From contig DCTZ01000014.1 of assembly GCA_002329485.1 (NCBI GenBank), forward strand, positions 2,183 to 14,086: 11,904 nucleotides of DNA, given 5' to 3'. Within the stretch, counting starts at the first letter, position 1, and the number at the start of each line of letters is the position of its first letter. Of the stretch, positions 7,322 through 11,904 are shown one piece after another. The stretch is from Caryophanales bacterium UBA1427. GTDB taxonomy: Bacteria; Bacillota_I; Bacilli_A; ML615J-28; CAG-313. Under the pieces are notes generated by a model. That model saw only the letters and a program-made list of their open reading frames with translations. It was not told where the DNA came from and ran no database searches. The translations under genes were made by a program, and so were the position numbers.

Positions 7322-9280
7322 ATGAGTAAAAAAACTTTAATCATTTTCTTGTTTTTATTTTCGGTTTGCTTTTTAGCTTTTGGAAAATTTGCTTTTCCGG
7401 CTTATGCTTTCGAAGAAGTCAATACTCCTTCGCCTTATGTCAAACGCATTGTGCCCATTGAAACCCAGATTTTACCGGGCGGAGTCGAACTTCGCTCGCA
7501 AGGTGTCAGAACTCAAAACAACGGCAATCCTCAAGGAGCTTGGCTTGACCGCGACGTTTATTCGCTTGTGGCGCCAGGAGCCAATAACGCCGTCAGAATT
7601 GTTTCGTGGGGCTTAAGCGCTGCCAACGGTTTTTCGGCCGGAACAATGGTCGAAATTGCTCAGGATTACCAAATCAAGCATCCTGGCACCATCGTTATCG
7701 GGGGTATTTCCGGGGATTTCTTCAACAACCAAAATAACGACGGTAATACCAAGGAACCTTTGAATAACTGGGTCAGCGAAGGTGATGTTCTCAAAAAAGA
7801 TGTTTTGGAACCTGATTACCATAATGTCTTGGGTTTCAAAGAAGACCGCACCTGGGTCGAAGGCAAACCCACTGCTACCTTGAATCTACAGCTGAAAATC
7901 CTTGACGGCGGCGAAGTAAGCGCCGTTTACGATATCCCTAATATCGTAAGAACCGCCGGGGATACCTTGAATTCCGAAGGCATCAATATCGTCTATCCGG
8001 GTTTTGAAGGCAGTCTCGACACCACCGGTTACACGGTTGTGAAAGGGTACTATGAGACCTTCAAACAATCGCGCAGCCCTTTGCAAGGGAAAGAGTATAT
8101 TGAAAACAACAACTTGGGCTCGTTTTTGAAAGGCGAAATCAGGGAAATTATTCCGGGCGGAGAAACGATTACGAAAGTTCCGCTCGGCACCTTCTATCTT
8201 CTGTCCCAAGACGAAAGCATTCAGACGATTTTGCCGATCAATACCAAAATCAAATGCGAATATTCGTTGACGGGAGAGTTTGCGGAAGCAACCAATACCA
8301 TTGGTTATATTTTCAAAATTTTAGAAAATGGTGTTTCCAACTTTCAACAATATAACGGCGAACACAGTTATGTTTATTTGCCCCGGGCAAGAGCCGCCAT
8401 CGGTTTCAAACCGGACAATTCCGTCGTGCTCCTCACCGCGAGCCGCGGTCCGATTACCGGCAGCACGCAGGACGGTCCATCGCTGTTTGAACTTGCCGAA
8501 CTATTGAAACTCGAAGGCTGCACGGAAGGGTTCAATCTGGACGGGGGAGGCTCGGTTTCCCTTGTGACAAGAACCGAAACCGGGGGATTCAGAATGTTGA
8601 ACGAACCGACCGACGGAAGCCCGCGAGCCATCGGAAACGGAATTCTTTTCGTAATGCAGGACCCGAATATCCGCGTAACGGAAACGACCTCGGCCTCAAT
8701 CACCGTCGCCCAAACCGCGCCGATCAGAAACGGTACTTTGACCCAGGCAAATGTCGTGCTTGCGGGGAAGAGTTACAGTTTGTTGGACGGTCCGGTTACC
8801 ATTACCAACCTCAACAAAAACAGCCGTTACAACCTGAAATACGAATTTACTTACGAAGCAAACGGCAGATCTTACTACGGAGAAATGAACCAAACGGTAT
8901 ATACGGATGAGGTCGATAAGCCGGTCATCAGGCGTTTTAAAGCAAACAGCGTTTCCGGAACCAGCATCGAAATCGAATACCAAATCCGTGGGGAAAATCT
9001 CGGGGAATATTACATCAATTACAATGGTCAAAACCATTATCTTGATGCCACGGAAGGAACCGTGACCTTAACCGGTTTCGAAAAAGGCGAAACGGTAGAA
9101 TTTGTCCTCTATGTTTATTATTCTGCCCAACAGGGCGTAACCAAACGGGTGGAAAGCGAACCGCTCTCGGTCACCTTTAAAGCCCCGGCAAGCGGAGGCG
9201 GCTGTCAGATGGGCGCAAATATCTATTACCTGATCGGTTTATTGGCGCTGGGATTTTTCGTCTATAAGCGCAAACGTTAA
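7322..9280 (+). CDS. Secreted phosphodiester glycosidase (NAGPA) family protein, divergent motifs
   Basis: The protein has 652 residues. A Sec signal peptide (basic start, hydrophobic core, AYA at 27-29) is followed by a NAGPA-type domain at about 75-447. Family marks are GDFF (131-134), ARAAIGF (356-362), SLFELAELLKLEGC (387-400) and the signature FNLDGGGS (404-411). NAGPA enzymes cleave sugar-1-phosphodiesters; bacterial members are thought to act on phosphodiester-linked glycans. Compared with the paralog at 9332, four positions that I recall as conserved differ: N to S in NGDFF, H to R and T to A in HARTAIG, and DG to SR in the strand after it. Activity is therefore doubtful. Residues about 453-528 and 535-620 look like two Fn3-like repeats. 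The tail is SGGGC (Cys628), a hydrophobic helix and KRKR, so the protein is probably held at the surface. It is fused to the operon with no gap after the YesL-like gene. Confidence 0.85.
   Translation: MSKKTLIIFLFLFSVCFLAFGKFAFPAYAFEEVNTPSPYVKRIVPIETQILPGGVELRSQGVRTQNNGNPQGAWLDRDVYSLVAPGANNAVRIVSWGLSAANGFSAGTMVEIAQDYQIKHPGTIVIGGISGDFFNNQNNDGNTKEPLNNWVSEGDVLKKDVLEPDYHNVLGFKEDRTWVEGKPTATLNLQLKILDGGEVSAVYDIPNIVRTAGDTLNSEGINIVYPGFEGSLDTTGYTVVKGYYETFKQSRSPLQGKEYIENNNLGSFLKGEIREIIPGGETITKVPLGTFYLLSQDESIQTILPINTKIKCEYSLTGEFAEATNTIGYIFKILENGVSNFQQYNGEHSYVYLPRARAAIGFKPDNSVVLLTASRGPITGSTQDGPSLFELAELLKLEGCTEGFNLDGGGSVSLVTRTETGGFRMLNEPTDGSPRAIGNGILFVMQDPNIRVTETTSASITVAQTAPIRNGTLTQANVVLAGKSYSLLDGPVTITNLNKNSRYNLKYEFTYEANGRSYYGEMNQTVYTDEVDKPVIRRFKANSVSGTSIEIEYQIRGENLGEYYINYNGQNHYLDATEGTVTLTGFEKGETVEFVLYVYYSAQQGVTKRVESEPLSVTFKAPASGGGCQMGANIYYLIGLLALGFFVYKRKR
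9191..9277 (+). other. C-terminal surface-retention tail of the first NAGPA paralog
   Basis: Residues 624-652 encode Ser-Gly-Gly-Gly-Cys, a short polar turn, about 17 hydrophobic residues and Lys-Arg-Lys-Arg at the very end. The plan matches tripartite sorting signals such as the MYXO-CTERM and Synerg-CTERM types (Gly/Cys motif, helix, basic end), but there is no LPXTG motif. Membrane retention by the helix alone is the simplest alternative. Confidence 0.6.
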
Positions 9281-9331
9281 CTCCATTTATTTAGGCTAAA
9301 ACCATTAAAAATATTTTTTGGAGGAAAGAGA
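9281..9331 (+). promoter_or_regulatory. Short intergenic spacer with strong ribosome binding site GGAGG
   Basis: This 51-base AT-rich spacer is the longest gap in the window. GGAGG (9320-9324) lies 7 bases before the ATG at 9332. CTCCA (9281-9285), just after the upstream stop, is complementary to TGGAG (9319-9323), which covers the ribosome binding site; five base pairs across a 33-base loop is weak. AAAAATATTTTT (9307-9318) is a simple AT palindrome. I see no clear -35/-10 pair and no GC-rich stem followed by a U-run, so read-through from the upstream gene is the default reading. Confidence 0.5.
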
Positions 9332-11218
9332 ATGAAAAAAATTATTGTTTTGATTTTGATGCTGTGTGCAACCCTTACTTTGGCTTTAACCAAACCTGCT
9401 GCAAGCGCAGACGATGGGGTTACAATGTCCCAGTATGCGATTAAACTGAAAGATCTCATCGTAAACCAAAACTTACACGGGGGGATTGTGCTTAACAAGT
9501 CGGTTGCGAAGACGATGAAAAACGGCGATATGAACGATAACCTTTGGGTCGACAATACGTACCAATACGTTACCATTCCGGCTTTAAGGAATAATGCGAT
9601 TGACGTAATCACCTGGTCGGTCGGAACAGATAAGTGGAAAACGGAAAAGGTTCGCAATATCGCCCTTGATTTTGAACAAAAGAATCCCGGCTGGATGGTC
9701 GTGGCCGCGGTAAACGGCGACTTCTTCGATATTAATAAAACCGATCAGCCTATTTCTGCCTATGTTCAAAACGGCGACGTGTACAAACCTGTCGGTTCCG
9801 AGGAAACCATCGGCTTTACTGACGACGGCGGTTACATTTATGGTAAACCTACAGCCGATGAAGACATGTCGCTAATTGTTTTGGAAGGAAACGATGTAGT
9901 TTCAAAGACAAAAATCGATGCACTCAATCAGCTTCCGAATGTTGGGGGCCTCGCCCTTTTCACTACCGATTTCAGCGGACAGGTCAATTTAAGCGGTTAT
10001 ACCGTTTATATCGGTTCGTATCTTGTCAATCGGGTATCCGGAGCAAACCGTTTTGTCCGAGGAAGCATAACGGGTATCGACACAGATAAAACAAGCTTAA
10101 CCAAAGTACCGACCGGACAATTCTATCTGGTTACCAAGGACGTAAGTTACGAATCGTTATTGGCAATCGGCACAACCGTAAAATGCGAAAAGGAATTAAC
10201 TGGGGCGTTTGCGGGAATCAAAAATGTCGTCGGCACCAGATACCGTTTGATTGATAACGGAGTTGTTCAGCACCAAGGCCGACAAACGAGCCAAGACTAC
10301 CTTGTCACCACAGCACATGCACGTACCGCCATCGGCTTTAAACAAGACGGAAGCATCATTTTATTGGTTATCGACGGCGGAATTCCTGCCGAACAGAAAA
10401 ACGGCGCAACCCTTTTTGAAACCGGGGAATTGCTTAGACTTGCGGGGGCAATCGATGGCTTTAACCTTGACGGCGGAGGTTCGTCGACAATGGTTCTGAG
10501 AAACACCGAAGGAGAACTCGAAGTTATCAACACTCCGAGCGACAGACACGAAAGAAGCGTTTCCAATGCCTTATTGTTTGTTACCCGGGATCCAAAACTC
10601 AAGGTATCCGCAGTGGGCAGCGATTACATGGAATTCGAACAAACCGGTGCGATTGTGGACGGAAGCATCAAAGATATCAGCGTCCGGGTTGGCGGAAAAA
10701 CCTATGCTTTCGAAGGCAATAAAGCCAAAGCGACGGGACTAAACAAAAATTCCACTTACAGCGTGACTTTTTACTATACAATCGTGGAAAACGATGGTCG
10801 GGAACGTCGCTGCGCCAGTGCCGAATACAAGATTAAGACCGCCGGTGATGTTGAAATCAAGAAATTCGAATTAAACAAAAAACTGAACCTCGGCGTGGAA
10901 TTGTCTTATCGCTATAGTGACGATAAAGATTTGGTCGAAGAAGCATATATCGAATACGGCGACAAAAAAGAAACCCTGACGGGAAAAAGCGGAACCGTCG
11001 AAATTACCGGCCTCACCAAAGGGGAAACCTATGAATTTAAATTGGTTTTGAAACTGAATAACGGCGAAACAATTCGAAGCGGTATTCTTAGCGTGGTAGC
11101 CGAAGGCAAGATTTCCGGTGGCGGCGGGGGCGGTTGCAGTATGGGTGCCGTTCAATACTTCCTTGTGTTGTTAAGCGTATTGCCCCTTGGCTTAATCTTT
11201 TTCAAACGGAGAAAGTAA
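9332..11218 (+). CDS. Secreted phosphodiester glycosidase (NAGPA) family protein
   Basis: The protein has 628 residues and is a tandem paralog of the preceding gene. A Sec signal peptide ends at ASA (24-26). The NAGPA-type domain spans about 80-418 and keeps the family motifs: AVNGDFFDIN (126-135), HARTAIGF (329-336), VIDGG (346-350), TLFETGELLRLAGA (360-373) and FNLDGGGSSTMVL (377-389). This looks catalytically competent for cleaving a glycosyl-phosphodiester bond at the cell surface; the actual substrate is unknown. Two Fn3-like repeats follow at about 424-504 and 508-590, each ending in a G-L-x-K-G/N-x-T/S-Y-type turn (TGLNKNSTY, TGLTKGETYEF). The C-terminus is SGGGGGGC (Cys602), a hydrophobic helix of about 18 residues and KRRK, the same plan as in the paralog. 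The start is fixed by GGAGG 7 bases upstream. The next gene begins 6 bases after the stop. Confidence 0.88.
   Translation: MKKIIVLILMLCATLTLALTKPAASADDGVTMSQYAIKLKDLIVNQNLHGGIVLNKSVAKTMKNGDMNDNLWVDNTYQYVTIPALRNNAIDVITWSVGTDKWKTEKVRNIALDFEQKNPGWMVVAAVNGDFFDINKTDQPISAYVQNGDVYKPVGSEETIGFTDDGGYIYGKPTADEDMSLIVLEGNDVVSKTKIDALNQLPNVGGLALFTTDFSGQVNLSGYTVYIGSYLVNRVSGANRFVRGSITGIDTDKTSLTKVPTGQFYLVTKDVSYESLLAIGTTVKCEKELTGAFAGIKNVVGTRYRLIDNGVVQHQGRQTSQDYLVTTAHARTAIGFKQDGSIILLVIDGGIPAEQKNGATLFETGELLRLAGAIDGFNLDGGGSSTMVLRNTEGELEVINTPSDRHERSVSNALLFVTRDPKLKVSAVGSDYMEFEQTGAIVDGSIKDISVRVGGKTYAFEGNKAKATGLNKNSTYSVTFYYTIVENDGRERRCASAEYKIKTAGDVEIKKFELNKKLNLGVELSYRYSDDKDLVEEAYIEYGDKKETLTGKSGTVEITGLTKGETYEFKLVLKLNNGETIRSGILSVVAEGKISGGGGGGCSMGAVQYFLVLLSVLPLGLIFFKRRK
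11114..11215 (+). other. C-terminal surface-retention tail of the second NAGPA paralog
   Basis: Residues 595-628 encode Ser, six Gly, Cys602, Ser-Met-Gly, a hydrophobic helix and Lys-Arg-Arg-Lys. Although the rest of the paralogs differ widely, this tail keeps the same order and the Gly-Cys-x-Met-Gly core (GCQMG and GCSMG), which points to selection on the tail itself. Confidence 0.6.
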
Positions 11219-11224
11219 CAGAAA

Positions 11225-11904
11225 ATGGATGCAATTAAAGCGCAAGTACAAAACCTGTCGCTCGAAGAAAAAATCGGGCAAATGATTGGTTTGGCTTTTC
11301 ACGGAACAACTTACAATGACGAATTGCGCATGCAAGTTGAGGAAATCAAAGCCGGATTAATTATCTACTTTAAGGACAATATTCAAAGTCCTCAACAGGT
11401 ATTTGAATTAAACAAAACGATTCTTGGAAAAGCAGCTATTCCCCCTTTCATAGCGCTGGACCAAGAAGGGGGAATGGTAGCCCGGGTGACCGAAGGAATT
11501 GTTCAGTCGCCTGGGGCCATGGCGATCGGGGCCACCCATAAACCCCAATACGCTTATCAGTTGGCTTTCAACATGGGGTGCGAACTGAGAGCATTGGGAT
11601 TCAATTTCAATTTCGCTCCGGTCGGGGACATCAACAACAATCCCCAAAACCCCGTTATCAATGTCCGTTCCTATTCGGAAAATCCCGACACGGTGACGGA
11701 GTTTGTGGTTCAGGCCACCCGGGGTTATCACGATGCCAAAATGATGACTTCAATCAAGCATTTTCCGGGTCACGGCGACACCAACGTCGATTCGCATATC
11801 GGGTTGCCGAAAGTCGATTTTGACGAAAAGCGTCTGTACGAGATAGAACTGAAACCTTTCCTGAAAGCCAAAGAGTTGAACTTGCCCGGAATCATGGCCA
11901 GTCA
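11225..11904 (+). CDS. nagZ: Glycoside hydrolase family 3, NagZ-type beta-N-acetylhexosaminidase (5' part)
   Basis: 226 residues are visible before the right edge. The GH3 NagZ signature is plain: ALDQEGGMVARV (77-88), NFAPVGDINNNPQNPVI (129-145), and KHFPGHGDTNVDSHIGLP (178-195). In the Bacillus subtilis enzyme the Asp-Ser-His of this loop supplies the Asp/His acid-base pair, here Asp189 and His191. The nucleophile Asp lies in a later conserved loop beyond the window, so completeness cannot be judged. There is no signal peptide or membrane segment at the N-terminus (MDAIKAQVQNLSLEEKIGQM), so the enzyme is probably cytoplasmic, unlike the lipoprotein or secreted versions in some Bacillota. 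It would release terminal N-acetylglucosamine from imported oligosaccharides or muropeptides. One change: the usual R in Q-E-G-G-R is M84. The ribosome site is poor: GGAG (11208-11211) is 13 bases from the ATG. The tag nagZ is by family resemblance. Confidence 0.88.
   Translation, partial: MDAIKAQVQNLSLEEKIGQMIGLAFHGTTYNDELRMQVEEIKAGLIIYFKDNIQSPQQVFELNKTILGKAAIPPFIALDQEGGMVARVTEGIVQSPGAMAIGATHKPQYAYQLAFNMGCELRALGFNFNFAPVGDINNNPQNPVINVRSYSENPDTVTEFVVQATRGYHDAKMMTSIKHFPGHGDTNVDSHIGLPKVDFDEKRLYEIELKPFLKAKELNLPGIMAS

Noticed and set aside
9281..9331. Possible terminator or ribosome-site-hiding hairpin between the two NAGPA genes
   Set aside because: Only five base pairs (CTCCA with TGGAG) across a long AT loop, with no GC-rich stem followed by a U-run; too weak to call.
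9191..11218. LPXTG-type sortase signal at the C-termini
   Set aside because: Helix and basic tail are present but no LPxTG-like motif precedes them; a Gly-rich Cys motif is there instead.
1..11904. Alternative genetic code (TGA read as Trp), as in some Mycoplasmatota
   Set aside because: The genes run full length under the standard bacterial code, with Trp written as TGG at every Trp codon I checked; nothing requires recoding.

Overview
The window looks like part of a chromosomal carbohydrate-uptake and surface-glycan operon from a low-GC, Gram-positive-type bacterium (Bacillota or the related Mycoplasmatota; the exact lineage cannot be fixed from this sequence). The reasons are moderate GC by eye, strong AGGAGG-type ribosome binding sites, stops that are TAA or TAG, proteins with Sec signals or membrane anchors, and gene families (DUF5696, YesL/DUF624, MalF/MalG-type permeases) typical of that group. 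All nine genes are on the plus strand and packed almost end to end. No RNA gene, mobile element, CRISPR array or convincing terminator is visible.

Layout: (1) 2-682, the C-terminal part of a surface protein with a beta-propeller-like region, TPR-like helices and one membrane anchor. (2) 675-1316, a Yip1-type polytopic membrane protein. (3) 1328-4450, a large membrane-anchored extracellular DUF5696-type protein with an added coiled coil. (4, 5) 4454-5557 and 5547-6611, the two permease subunits of a CUT1-type sugar ABC importer. (6) 6629-7321, a YesL-like (DUF624) membrane protein. (7, 8) 7322-9280 and 9332-11218, two tandem secreted phosphodiester glycosidase (NAGPA-family) paralogs, each ending in Fn3-like repeats and an unusual Gly-rich/Cys/hydrophobic/basic tail. 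(9) 11225-11904, the start of a cytosolic family 3 glycoside hydrolase of the NagZ (beta-N-acetylhexosaminidase) type, cut by the window edge.

Working model (inference): genes 1-3 form or assist a surface assembly around the importer encoded by genes 4-5. The secreted NAGPA-type enzymes attack a sugar-1-phosphate-linked glycan outside the cell. The importer takes up products, and the signal-less GH3 enzyme trims N-acetylhexosamine residues in the cytoplasm. The solute-binding protein and the ATPase are not in the window. The binding protein may lie upstream, and the ATPase may be a shared one encoded elsewhere.

The most interesting points are the changed active-site motifs in the first NAGPA paralog compared with the second, the shared C-terminal GGGC-type tail, and the coiled-coil block in the DUF5696 protein.
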